Source: JAHCHG01 sp041745765
GTDB taxonomy: Bacteria; Acidobacteriota; Blastocatellia; Pyrinomonadales; Pyrinomonadaceae
Length of the DNA: 64,000 nucleotides
Direction: 5' to 3'
Assembly: GCA_041745765.1 (NCBI GenBank)
Contig: JBGTIH010000094.1
Span: 113,831-177,830, forward strand
Positions 43,010 through 51,058 of this stretch are shown one piece after another. Numbering within the stretch: position 1 is the first letter of the stretch; every line of letters begins with the position of its first letter. The notes beneath the pieces were generated by a model. It saw nothing but the letters and a program-made list of their open reading frames with translations, was not told the DNA's origin and ran no database searches. Both the position numbers and the translations under genes were made by a program.

Positions 43010-45316
43010 TTAACGATTATCAACTGTTCTGTTCGGAGCAGTTGCCGTTAAAGTAAATACGGTTCCCTGTTGGAGATTGATGTCATCACGTCCTTCCAGA
43101 ACTACCGTTCCCGCACCTGCACCGGCACCGACTACAGCACCGATCGCCGCACCTTGACCGCCACCGGCAATTGCACCGATGATCGCACCGATTGCCGCGC
43201 CGATTCCGGCTCGTGTAACGGTTTTGGTCGTCTGATTTGAATCTCTGACCGTGCCTTCATTATTGACGGCAATTTCATCGCCGTTCGGCATTCTCACATT
43301 TTCGACAATACCGGCAAAACGATAAGTTGTTCCGTTTCGCAAGCGAATTGTGTCAAATTCGAGTGAAAGATTGGCACGTCCCGAAACACGTCCCGAACGT
43401 TCAGCTGAAGCTACACGACCTTCGATTATCGCGCCTTGATATTGCGAAGGCGAATTTACGGTCATTGTAAAACTATCACCGTTCTGGCTGGCTTGGGTTG
43501 AAATAGGCGTGTTCAAAGTTGCCGTTAAAGGCATATTGTTCGGCACGACAAAATCTTCATATCTCGAATTTCCCGCCGTATTTCCGCTATTAACCATTGA
43601 CCATTGAGCGTTTTGATTTATTTTGTCATAAACGCTTGCCACCGTAATGGTTTCATTTCTATTTTCAAGATAAACGCGGCGAATAACTCTTAATTGATTG
43701 TTGACAGACATAAAATTAACATAGAAATCGTTAATTCTGTCGCCTTCATAATCTAAAGAAACGCCGTCAAACGATGTGTTTGCCGTAATTCTGACGCTTT
43801 GACCGTTCGGCATAGTTTCAGTTCTGGCAACACCGTCGGCTTCAAACGAAATCTGCGGTGAATTTGACGAAGCAATTGTAACCATATTGTTTCGTTTTTC
43901 AATCGCCAGCATTTCCGGTGATCTCAAACGATTTTCGAGATTTCTTTCTAATCTCTCGCGCTGATTCATCGGATAAGTTCGGACAGAATTTGTTACAACC
44001 GAACGCACATCATCGCTCTGACTTAAATTCAAACGGTAAGTTCCCGTTAAATTAGCATCAAAAGTGTTTGCCGGTTGACGTTTGTCAAAATCAAAATTAA
44101 CACTGTAATAATCACGCAGTCTTTCCAAATCCGTGCGAATTAAACGCCATTCTCTTTCAGTACCTTGCTGAAAACGATAATCGCGCATAAAACCATCAAT
44201 GTAATATGCCCGATTCAAAACATCTTCAACATCAACTGCGGTCGAACGACGAGCGTTAAAATTCTGTTTCAATCTGTTTGTTGAAGCTTCAAAATCTGAA
44301 ACATAATTGTTTGCAGCTTCCTGGCTTCTAGTATTGTTCAGAACGCTTCTGTTCAAAGCGGTTGAAAATTCGCGGTTGAAAATATTGGTTCGCGCTTCGA
44401 TACTTGAAATAGTTGCGCTCACCACTTGATCGGAAACATTATAAACTCTTCCCGTATTTCCAGGAATCGTAACCGGATTTGTCCAGTTCCACGCAACATT
44501 ATAATAATTTGCCAATGTATCGAGATTGTTTCTAAGACTTGTCCAGTTTCTTTGTGTCGGCTGATTCAAGGTATTATCTCTCATAAAGCTGTCAATGAAG
44601 AAAGCATTATTTAAAACTTCCTGAACATCGCCGCTAACCGAAGTTCTGCCATCGAATCTTTCTCTTAATATATTGGATGAATTTTCAAACTGAGCAACAT
44701 AATTAACTAATTGAGTGCGATTGATACTTCCGCTTATTCTCGCTCTGTTCAACGCCTGATTAAGTGAACGCTTATAAATTTGGGTATCATTTTGAATGTT
44801 TGCCAATAGTTGCTGCATCTGACTGTCAGTTACTTGATACGGCATTTGACCGGTAGTCGGTGAATCCATTGTTCGCCAGTTTCCGGTTAATCCGTAATAT
44901 CCCTGCAACATATCCAGATCAGCAGCCACATTATTCCAGGCTGTCGTTACTCTGGCATTTAAGCGATTATCGTTAATAGATTGTTCAATTTCCGCCGCTT
45001 TATCTAAAACGTCCGAAACATCCGACGCCGCTGATCTTCTCGTATTAAATCGTTGTTTCAGAGATTGAATTGAACTTTCAAAATCGGTAACAGTTCGGAG
45101 CATTTCCGCTCTGTCTCGATTGTTTATTCGTCTGATATTCATTCCGCTGTTCAATTCCCGTTTAAAGATTACGGTTTTTGATTCGATATTATTTATTGTA
45201 GTTTGCACTTGTCTGTCATTCACACGATACGCACGATTTTGTGCCGAAACGGTCATAACCATTCCAACACAAAGCAGTAAACTCATTGTGAATAAACTTA
45301 AAAATTGTTTTTTCAT
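43010..45316 (-). CDS. Exported triple-repeat protein with glycine-zipper segment
   Basis: 768 residues from the ATG at 45316, with GAGGAG 7 bases upstream and a signal peptide (MKKQFLSLFTMSLLLCVGMV). Three homologous helical repeats of about 130 residues follow, each with an Asn/Arg-rich core (FNTRRSAASDVSDVLDKA, FDGRTSVSGDVQEVLNNA, FNARRSTAVDVEDVLNRA). A beta-rich part comes next, then near 700-735 a glycine zipper (IGAAIGAIIGAIAGGGQGAA) that can insert into membranes. Envelope structural role likely; not a named family. Driven by a perfect sigma-54 site. Confidence 0.75.
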   Translation of the reverse strand: MKKQFLSLFTMSLLLCVGMVMTVSAQNRAYRVNDRQVQTTINNIESKTVIFKRELNSGMNIRRINNRDRAEMLRTVTDFESSIQSLKQRFNTRRSAASDVSDVLDKAAEIEQSINDNRLNARVTTAWNNVAADLDMLQGYYGLTGNWRTMDSPTTGQMPYQVTDSQMQQLLANIQNDTQIYKRSLNQALNRARISGSINRTQLVNYVAQFENSSNILRERFDGRTSVSGDVQEVLNNAFFIDSFMRDNTLNQPTQRNWTSLRNNLDTLANYYNVAWNWTNPVTIPGNTGRVYNVSDQVVSATISSIEARTNIFNREFSTALNRSVLNNTRSQEAANNYVSDFEASTNRLKQNFNARRSTAVDVEDVLNRAYYIDGFMRDYRFQQGTEREWRLIRTDLERLRDYYSVNFDFDKRQPANTFDANLTGTYRLNLSQSDDVRSVVTNSVRTYPMNQRERLERNLENRLRSPEMLAIEKRNNMVTIASSNSPQISFEADGVARTETMPNGQSVRITANTSFDGVSLDYEGDRINDFYVNFMSVNNQLRVIRRVYLENRNETITVASVYDKINQNAQWSMVNSGNTAGNSRYEDFVVPNNMPLTATLNTPISTQASQNGDSFTMTVNSPSQYQGAIIEGRVASAERSGRVSGRANLSLEFDTIRLRNGTTYRFAGIVENVRMPNGDEIAVNNEGTVRDSNQTTKTVTRAGIGAAIGAIIGAIAGGGQGAAIGAVVGAGAGAGTVVLEGRDDINLQQGTVFTLTATAPNRTVDNR

Positions 45317-45394
45317 AGATTTTCTCCTCATCTTTATCAATTGCAGATATTTTTCTTAGGTATTTAAAAACTCCACTAATTATCTATTCATGTT

Positions 45395-45411
45395 TGCAAT
45401 AACCGTGCCAA
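45395..45411 (-). promoter_or_regulatory. Perfect-consensus sigma-54 promoter
   Basis: On the minus strand TTGGCACGGTTATTGCA, with the invariant GG and GC exactly 10 bases apart. It lies 79 bases before the start of the triple-repeat gene. The rest of 45412-45662 has no gene. Confidence 0.9.
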
Positions 45412-45662
45412 CTTATATTGTTTTATTACAAACTCGTTGAGTTTGTTGATTTAGAGAGCCGGATAAATTTATAAAAATTGGTTTATATATATGTAATTGT
45501 AAGAATTTAATACGAATTTCGTCTAAACTTCCCGTATATGCGGTATTTTTTTTGAAGGAGTATTTCACACTCTTGAGTTCCGTTAGGCTCGATAGATTTA
45601 TAGCTTTGATGTTTAGCGCGCTCGCGCCGTCATTTATTTCTATTTGCGAAAACGGAAGATTA

Positions 45663-47510
45663 TTATTTAGAAAGCGGCAGAGTTATTGTAAAAACAGCAC
45701 CTTTTTCTGCGCCTTCACTACTTGCGATGATTGAGCCTTGATGTAATTTGATAATTTGATTCGAGATCGTCAAACCTAATCCTAAACCACCGATTTTTCT
45801 AGTGATTGAGGTATCTGCCTGTCTGAACCGATCAAAGATATGAGGTAGAAATTCTGCTCCGATTCCTCTTCCGGTGTCTTTTATAATTATTTTTACGCCT
45901 GAGTTGTTTACAAATGCTGAAACCTTCACTTTTCCGTCTGATTCCGTAAATTTAATCGCATTTTCAATAAGATTTTGAATTGCAATCAAAAGCTTTTCTT
46001 CATCGCCGATAACTTTCTGGTGATCTAATTGAATGTCTTTAGTGAAATTTATGTTTTTAGCAATTGCCATCGGTTCACATTCACAAAACGATTTATCAAC
46101 AATCTCTGAAATATTCAGTTCATTTCTGCTAAATTTGCTGTTTCCCGCGAGAATTTGAGAATAATCAAGCAGTTCATCAACTAGTTTTGTTTGTGCTCGA
46201 ATATTTTTCTCAATTTTTGATAGTGCCAGATCTTTTGTATTATCTAATAAAGTATTAGTTTTAAGAATTCTCGTCCAACCGGCGATTGCATTCAGAGGCG
46301 TTCTCAATTCGTGGGAAACAACCGAAATAAATTCATCTTTCGTCGAATTTGCTTTTTCTGCTATGGCTCGCGCCTTTTGTTCACTTTCCAGTAATTCTTG
46401 TTTTTGTTTTTCCAACTCGAAAAGTTCGGCGGCAATTGATTCTAATTTTGAACGTGTAGATGCCTCCCAATAAGTCATTCCAAACAATAAAATACTGAAA
46501 GCGATTCCGCTGAAAAAGATCAAAGGAGTCCAACCGACAGTTGATTGTTTATCAAATACCGGCAGTGCAAAATATCGAATTTTCCAATTTCTACCGGCTA
46601 CTTGCAAGTCACTTTCGGTTAAGTAGTTTTCATAATACCCCGAAGCATAAAACTGGTTTTCGCCAATTCGTCCGGTTAATTGCGGACTCTCAATTGTTGA
46701 AGTTTGTGCCAGCAAATTTTCCGGATTTATTTCTCCATCATAGATTGCAATACCGATATTACTCACCGAAGCTATTTGTTGAATTTCCTCTAAGAAATTT
46801 CCGGCTCTAAACGGACTGTAAATAAAACCGTCCAGATTTTCTTTTCTCTCTTGAATTGAAGACGGCATCAAACCATTTTTATAGACCGGAAGATAAATCA
46901 AAAATCCTGCTTGCTTATCTTGATCAATTTCCTGAAGAAGCGTAACTTTTGCCGTTGCCGCCGGATTGCCTGTATCTCTTGCGCGGTCGAGAGCCTCGCG
47001 TCTTTTTATTTCGGTTGACATATCGTAACCGATTACTTGACTGTTTTTTGAATCAAGCGGTTCAAGATAAATTATCGCTTGATAAACCTCTCTCTCTCCT
47101 TCCGGGAATATTGAAAAATCTTTATAGCCTTCCAATTTTACTTGATTTATAAGAGCTTTGCGATCTTTCGGTAAAATGACTTTTGTGTAACCGATTCCCA
47201 GTATTCCTGTATAGTTTTTCTCTATTTCTAAGTTTTTTACATAATTAGCAAAACTCTTTCTATCAATTTCACCGATTGACTGGACAAAACCTCGTCCGCC
47301 TTTAAGCAGTGAAATATATAAATTTAACTCGTTTTCAAAAGCGGCTTGAACTCTTATAACTTCGTTGTTAAATCTAATCAGATCATTGTTTCTGGCACTT
47401 TGATAGAAATTGTATGTAATGCCGAATGTCAGCATTAATAAAACTGCCAGTATAACGAATGGAAAGGTGTTAGTACTTCTTTTTATTGAAAATTTTCTGA
47501 ACTTTGACAC
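45663..47510 (-). CDS. Sensor histidine kinase with CHASE domain
   Basis: 615 residues. Membrane helix at about 17-37, periplasmic CHASE-type sensor at about 75-290 (GRGFVQSIGEIDRKSFANYV to TGILGIGYTKVILP, IGYDMSTEIKRREALDRARD), second helix near 330-350, then HisKA with His400 in SHELRTPLN and an ATPase domain (N box NLIENAIKF, G boxes DTGRGIG and GGLGLGL). All kinase motifs intact. CHASE domains sense small ligands outside the cell. No response regulator directly follows; the NtrC-type regulator 520 bases away on the same strand is the nearest candidate partner. Confidence 0.9.
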   Translation of the reverse strand: MSKFRKFSIKRSTNTFPFVILAVLLMLTFGITYNFYQSARNNDLIRFNNEVIRVQAAFENELNLYISLLKGGRGFVQSIGEIDRKSFANYVKNLEIEKNYTGILGIGYTKVILPKDRKALINQVKLEGYKDFSIFPEGEREVYQAIIYLEPLDSKNSQVIGYDMSTEIKRREALDRARDTGNPAATAKVTLLQEIDQDKQAGFLIYLPVYKNGLMPSSIQERKENLDGFIYSPFRAGNFLEEIQQIASVSNIGIAIYDGEINPENLLAQTSTIESPQLTGRIGENQFYASGYYENYLTESDLQVAGRNWKIRYFALPVFDKQSTVGWTPLIFFSGIAFSILLFGMTYWEASTRSKLESIAAELFELEKQKQELLESEQKARAIAEKANSTKDEFISVVSHELRTPLNAIAGWTRILKTNTLLDNTKDLALSKIEKNIRAQTKLVDELLDYSQILAGNSKFSRNELNISEIVDKSFCECEPMAIAKNINFTKDIQLDHQKVIGDEEKLLIAIQNLIENAIKFTESDGKVKVSAFVNNSGVKIIIKDTGRGIGAEFLPHIFDRFRQADTSITRKIGGLGLGLTISNQIIKLHQGSIIASSEGAEKGAVFTITLPLSK

Positions 47511-47732
47511 AATTTCTATGTTGGTAATTAAGTTAACCCAAGTTAAATAAAATATTTGAGCAATTATTATGCCATCTGTTAAGGTATTATTTGATACACT
47601 TTATCAGCCTTATCTAAGAATTCAATTTCTTTTTCAAATATTCTTTTACAATTATGTTCCGATTTATTACACTAAAGAATTAAACATATTTATGTATTTA
47701 GCTAAAACGCTGTGCTTGCAACATTTAATTTT

Positions 47733-47749
47733 TTGGCATTCATTTTGCG
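47733..47749 (+). promoter_or_regulatory. Sigma-54 promoter of the 54-residue membrane protein
   Basis: TTGGCATTCATTTTGCG: GG and GC 10 bases apart, 58 bases before the ATG at 47807. Confidence 0.75.
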
Positions 47750-47806
47750 TTATGTTAAAGTCGAAGTATCTATCAAAAATTATATTTAGAGAAAGGAGAC
47801 AAAAAA

Positions 47807-47971
47807 ATGGAAGAAGGAAACAGTACAGGAAATAATTTAATTTGGGCAATGACTATACTGATCATTGTAGCTATTATTGCCGGAGCATTTTATTACAGCG
47901 GATTTTTAAGCAAATCCGGCAAACCGGACACAGATGTTGATATAAACATTACTGCACCAAAATCAAACTAA
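47807..47971 (+). CDS. Small single-span membrane protein
   Basis: 54 residues: short acidic N-terminus (MEEGNSTGNN), one membrane helix (LIWAMTILIIVAIIAGAFYY) and a polar tail ending APKSN. AAGGAG lies 9 bases upstream and a strong terminator follows, so it is a real gene. No family known to me. Transcribed from the sigma-54 site at 47733, divergent from the CHASE kinase and convergent with the NtrC-type regulator. Confidence 0.78.
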   Translation: MEEGNSTGNNLIWAMTILIIVAIIAGAFYYSGFLSKSGKPDTDVDINITAPKSN

Positions 47972-47991
47972 ACCGTTTCGGGTTTAACTAT

Positions 47992-48028
47992 AAAAAACGT
48001 CTTTTCAATTTTTGAGAAGACGTTTTTT
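47992..48028. terminator. Bidirectional terminator
   Basis: AAAAAACGTCTT pairs with AAGACGTTTTTT around a CA/TG-extended loop. It serves both the small membrane-protein gene (+) and the NtrC-type regulator (-), whose stop is 2 bases away. Confidence 0.88.
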
Positions 48029-48029
48029 G

Positions 48030-49532
48030 TTATAGTTTTTCTTTCAAGTTATGCCGTTTAATCATTCCGTATAAACGCGGGCGATATAAACCCAGAAGAT
48101 TTGCCGCCGCTTGCTTATTACCATTAGTGCGCTGTAATGCCGCTAAAACAACAACATTTTCAATTTCATTGAAAACATCTTTTTGGTCTTCACCTTCCTT
48201 CGGTTCGGGCAGACTTTCGACAATAAATTTTCCGATTTGCTCAAATAATTCCTCACCTGACAGATTATTTTGTAAGACCGTAGTGTTTCCGTTGCCGGAA
48301 ATAGAATTTTCTGATGAATCGCCTCTATTTGCCGTGCCGGGTAGATTTTCCAAAGTAATTGTATTTTCCATATTCTTCGGAATATTTAACTGGCTGATTT
48401 TGCCGTCTTTGCTTAACAAAACCGCTCTTTCGATAACGTGCTGCAACTCGCGGACGTTTCCGCGCCAATTATAATTAAGCATCTGGTTGTATGCACTTTC
48501 CGAAAAACTCAGATTACTTTTCTGATATTTTTCTTCATATTCTTGCAAAAAATGTTCGGCAAGCATCGGCACATCTTCCATTCTTTCACGAAGCGGTGGT
48601 ATTTTTATCTCGATCGTATTTATCCGATAATATAAATCTTCGCGTAAGTTTCCGTCCTGAATTGCGTCAAACGGATTGCGGTTTGTTGCAGAAATCAATC
48701 GAAAATCAACACTTTGAGGTTTATCGCTGCCAACTTGATAAAAAATTCGCTCCTGCAAAACACGCAAAAGTTTCGGCTGCAATCCGACAGGCATTTCGCC
48801 GATCTCATCAAGCAACAGGCTTCCGCCGTCGGCGCGCCCCAGAAAGCCGATTTTATCGCCCGTCGCACCTGTAAATGCGCCTTTTTTGTGTCCGAAAAGT
48901 TCAGACTCGATCAATTCTTTCGGTAGAGCAGAACAATTCAGTTTTACAAAAGGTTTCTTTGAACGATGGCTTTTATAATGAATGGCGTTGGCGATGACTT
49001 CTTTTCCCGTTCCCGATTCACCTAAAATCAAAATATTTGCATCAGATTCGGCAACGCTTTCGATAATTTCATAAATATCCTGCATCACACGGCTTCCGCC
49101 GATAATTCCTTCGTAAGAAGTGCGGCTTGAAAGTCTTCCGCGAAGTTCTTTGATCTCGGCTTTCTGATTTTTGCGATCTATCGCTTTTTCGATAAGAACC
49201 AGCAACTCATCAAATTCAACCGGCTTTTCAACGTAATAAAAGGCTCCGGCTTTAGTTGCTTCGACGGCTTTTTCGGTCGAACCGAAACCCGTAATCATTA
49301 TTATTTCCGTATCCGGTGCCATTTCCTTGCACCGTTTAACCATCTCGATTCCGTTGATGTCAGGCAAATTCAAATCAGTCAGAATTATATCGAACTCGAA
49401 TTCCCTTATATATTCAAGTCCTTTTTCACCACAATCGGCAGTTTTCACTTGAAAACCTTCCGCCTCTAATTGAAATTCCATTAATTCTAATGTGGCGATA
49501 TCATCATCAATTACCAGAGCTTTATTCAACAT
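48030..49532 (-). CDS. NtrC-family sigma-54-dependent response regulator
   Basis: 500 residues. Receiver domain 1-120 with phospho-acceptor Asp53 (LTDLNLPDING). AAA+ activator domain about 145-380 with Walker A GESGTGKE, the sigma-54 contact loop GAFTGA, Walker B LLLDEIGEM and the R-finger region. C-terminal Fis-type HTH (NKQAAANLLGLYRPRLYGMI). All parts needed to activate sigma-54 promoters are present, and five such promoters surround it within 8 kb. Its kinase partner is not fused; the CHASE kinase at 45663-47510 and the PAS kinase at 51059 are candidates. Confidence 0.93.
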   Translation of the reverse strand: MLNKALVIDDDIATLELMEFQLEAEGFQVKTADCGEKGLEYIREFEFDIILTDLNLPDINGIEMVKRCKEMAPDTEIIMITGFGSTEKAVEATKAGAFYYVEKPVEFDELLVLIEKAIDRKNQKAEIKELRGRLSSRTSYEGIIGGSRVMQDIYEIIESVAESDANILILGESGTGKEVIANAIHYKSHRSKKPFVKLNCSALPKELIESELFGHKKGAFTGATGDKIGFLGRADGGSLLLDEIGEMPVGLQPKLLRVLQERIFYQVGSDKPQSVDFRLISATNRNPFDAIQDGNLREDLYYRINTIEIKIPPLRERMEDVPMLAEHFLQEYEEKYQKSNLSFSESAYNQMLNYNWRGNVRELQHVIERAVLLSKDGKISQLNIPKNMENTITLENLPGTANRGDSSENSISGNGNTTVLQNNLSGEELFEQIGKFIVESLPEPKEGEDQKDVFNEIENVVVLAALQRTNGNKQAAANLLGLYRPRLYGMIKRHNLKEKL

Positions 49533-49685
49533 ATTTATCTTTAAGTATATTTAATTTGTTTAATTTATCTTTGATTAATTTTAGATATAACTAATCCGAT
49601 CTTATTTAGATTTTTTGATTATAACAAAAATCAGATAAAGACAAGAAGACATCAAGAAATTTTAGCATCTAATTTAAACAAAGAA

Positions 49686-49714
49686 AGAGGTAAGCCCCCT
49701 TAACTCACCTCTTC
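49686..49714 (-). terminator. Terminator of the YqjD/ElaB-like gene
   Basis: On the minus strand AAGAGGT pairs with ACCTCTT, then TCTTTG; lies about 40 bases past the stop at 49753. Confidence 0.6.
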
Positions 49715-49752
49715 CCTGCTGTTCACGCTCCCCGATCAATTGATAGACAGAA

Positions 49753-50241
49753 TTATCTTGACTTATTAGTTCTGCCTATCAATAAACCGATTAGCAAGCC
49801 GAATACACCTGCAATTACCAGAGATCTCCCCGGATTTTTTGTAATTTTTTGTTTAACTTGCTGACGTGTTTCTTCAATGTCGAAATTTCTCACATATTCC
49901 GAAGAAGAGTTTAGAGCATCGCCCGCTTTATGTCCTAATTCATTTACTTTTTCAATCGCCCGATGCGCCAAATCGCTTACTTTATCTGTTCCTTTATCTA
50001 AAATCTCTTGTGTTTTATCAGCTTTTTCATGAACTTTATCTGCTGCAACCGAGATATTATCAGAAACTTTTTCTTTGACAACCTGCGTTTTTTCCTGCAA
50101 ATTCGTTACCTGACTGGTAACTTTCTCTTTTACATTATTTAATGTTTCTTCAGATTGGTTCAGAACATTCTCTTTTGTTTCTTTACCAACTTCAAACAAA
50201 TTTTCTTTGGCTTGTTTAACAGCCGAATCATTATTATTCAT
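49753..50241 (-). CDS. YqjD/ElaB-like (DUF883-type) membrane-anchored helical protein
   Basis: 162 residues from the ATG at 50241 (GGAG about 9 bases upstream). A long amphipathic, Lys/Glu/Val-rich helical region (KVTSQVTNLQEKTQVVKEKV, KVHEKADKTQEILDKGTDKV) like an apolipoprotein, then a C-terminal membrane helix preceded by NPGRSLVIAGVFGLLIGLLI, the hallmark of YqjD/ElaB proteins, which bind ribosomes at the membrane in stationary phase. Behind a sigma-54 promoter. Confidence 0.78.
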   Translation of the reverse strand: MNNNDSAVKQAKENLFEVGKETKENVLNQSEETLNNVKEKVTSQVTNLQEKTQVVKEKVSDNISVAADKVHEKADKTQEILDKGTDKVSDLAHRAIEKVNELGHKAGDALNSSSEYVRNFDIEETRQQVKQKITKNPGRSLVIAGVFGLLIGLLIGRTNKSR

Positions 50242-50300
50242 AATTAAATTCTCCATTTTATAAAAAATCAAAATCAATCTGATTCCCGGATAACTGTAAC

Positions 50301-50317
50301 CGCAATGATCGTGCCAG
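50301..50317 (-). promoter_or_regulatory. Sigma-54 promoter of the YqjD/ElaB-like gene
   Basis: On the minus strand CTGGCACGATCATTGCG, GG and GC 10 bases apart, 60 bases before the ATG. Confidence 0.85.
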
Positions 50318-50613
50318 CAGCTATAAACCCATTGTTTTGTTTGTTTTAGCTTTTTTAATCAAAAGATTTTTTTTTCAAAATACGCGTTTTGCATTATTTA
50401 CATACACTTTTAAAATGTCATTTTAACGAAATAGGATAGAAACCTCTTATATATCCATCAATCAGTAATTGAGTACTAGAACATTATATTAAAAAACCAA
50501 CATACCGGAGCTTTTACAATTTATGTATTAATTTAATACCAAATTAGCTTTATTTAATTTTCTGAAATTTGTTTAAATTAGGTAACCGATTGATTTTACA
50601 GTATTTAATAGTT

Positions 50614-50630
50614 TTGGCACGAAATTTGGA
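50614..50630 (+). promoter_or_regulatory. Sigma-54-like promoter of the lmo0937-type gene
   Basis: TTGGCACGAAATTTGGA: perfect -24, -12 has GG in place of GC. 73 bases before the ATG at 50703. The 461-base gap 50242-50702 holds this site and the divergent one at 50301, and no gene. Confidence 0.65.
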
Positions 50631-50702
50631 TATAGCAAATAGTATGGTGCTGAAAAGCAAACGACAAACAAATTTAATTTTTGAAAAAAGAGGAGAAAAA
50701 AA

Positions 50703-50855
50703 ATGTTAGAAACAATTATAGTTATTTTGGTAGTTTTATGGTTATTGGGTATGGTTGCAGGTCCGGCTTCTATTGGCGGTTTAATTCATATCTTGCTTCT
50801 TTTAGCTCTGGTAGTTTTAGTAATCAGACTTGTAAGCGGTAGAAAAGTGGTTTAA
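50703..50855 (+). CDS. lmo0937 family small membrane protein
   Basis: 50 residues, two membrane helices (IIVILVVLWLLGMVAG and IHILLLLALVVLVIRL) around PASIGG, ending GRKVV. This is the pattern of the lmo0937/DUF5670 family found in many bacteria, function unknown, often stress-induced. GAGGAG lies 9 bases upstream. Confidence 0.88.
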   Translation: MLETIIVILVVLWLLGMVAGPASIGGLIHILLLLALVVLVIRLVSGRKVV

Positions 50856-50924
50856 CTTATAACCATTTTATTTAAATAAAATGTAACCCTGTAGATATTA
50901 GCTTTTTAAGCTGAACAAATCTTT

Positions 50925-50968
50925 TAGAACCTCGTTACCTGTTTTATGGAAGCGAGGTTCTAATTTTT
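50925..50968 (+). terminator. Terminator of the lmo0937-type gene
   Basis: TAGAACCTCG (50925-50934) pairs perfectly with CGAGGTTCTA (50953-50962), followed by ATTTTT. Confidence 0.8.
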
Positions 50969-51058
50969 CAGGAGTAAGAAATTTCAAAATCGCCAATAAT
51001 TTTCTGATCTGTTAATATGATTGGAAATAGTTAAAAAAAATTTTATGAAGGTAACTTT

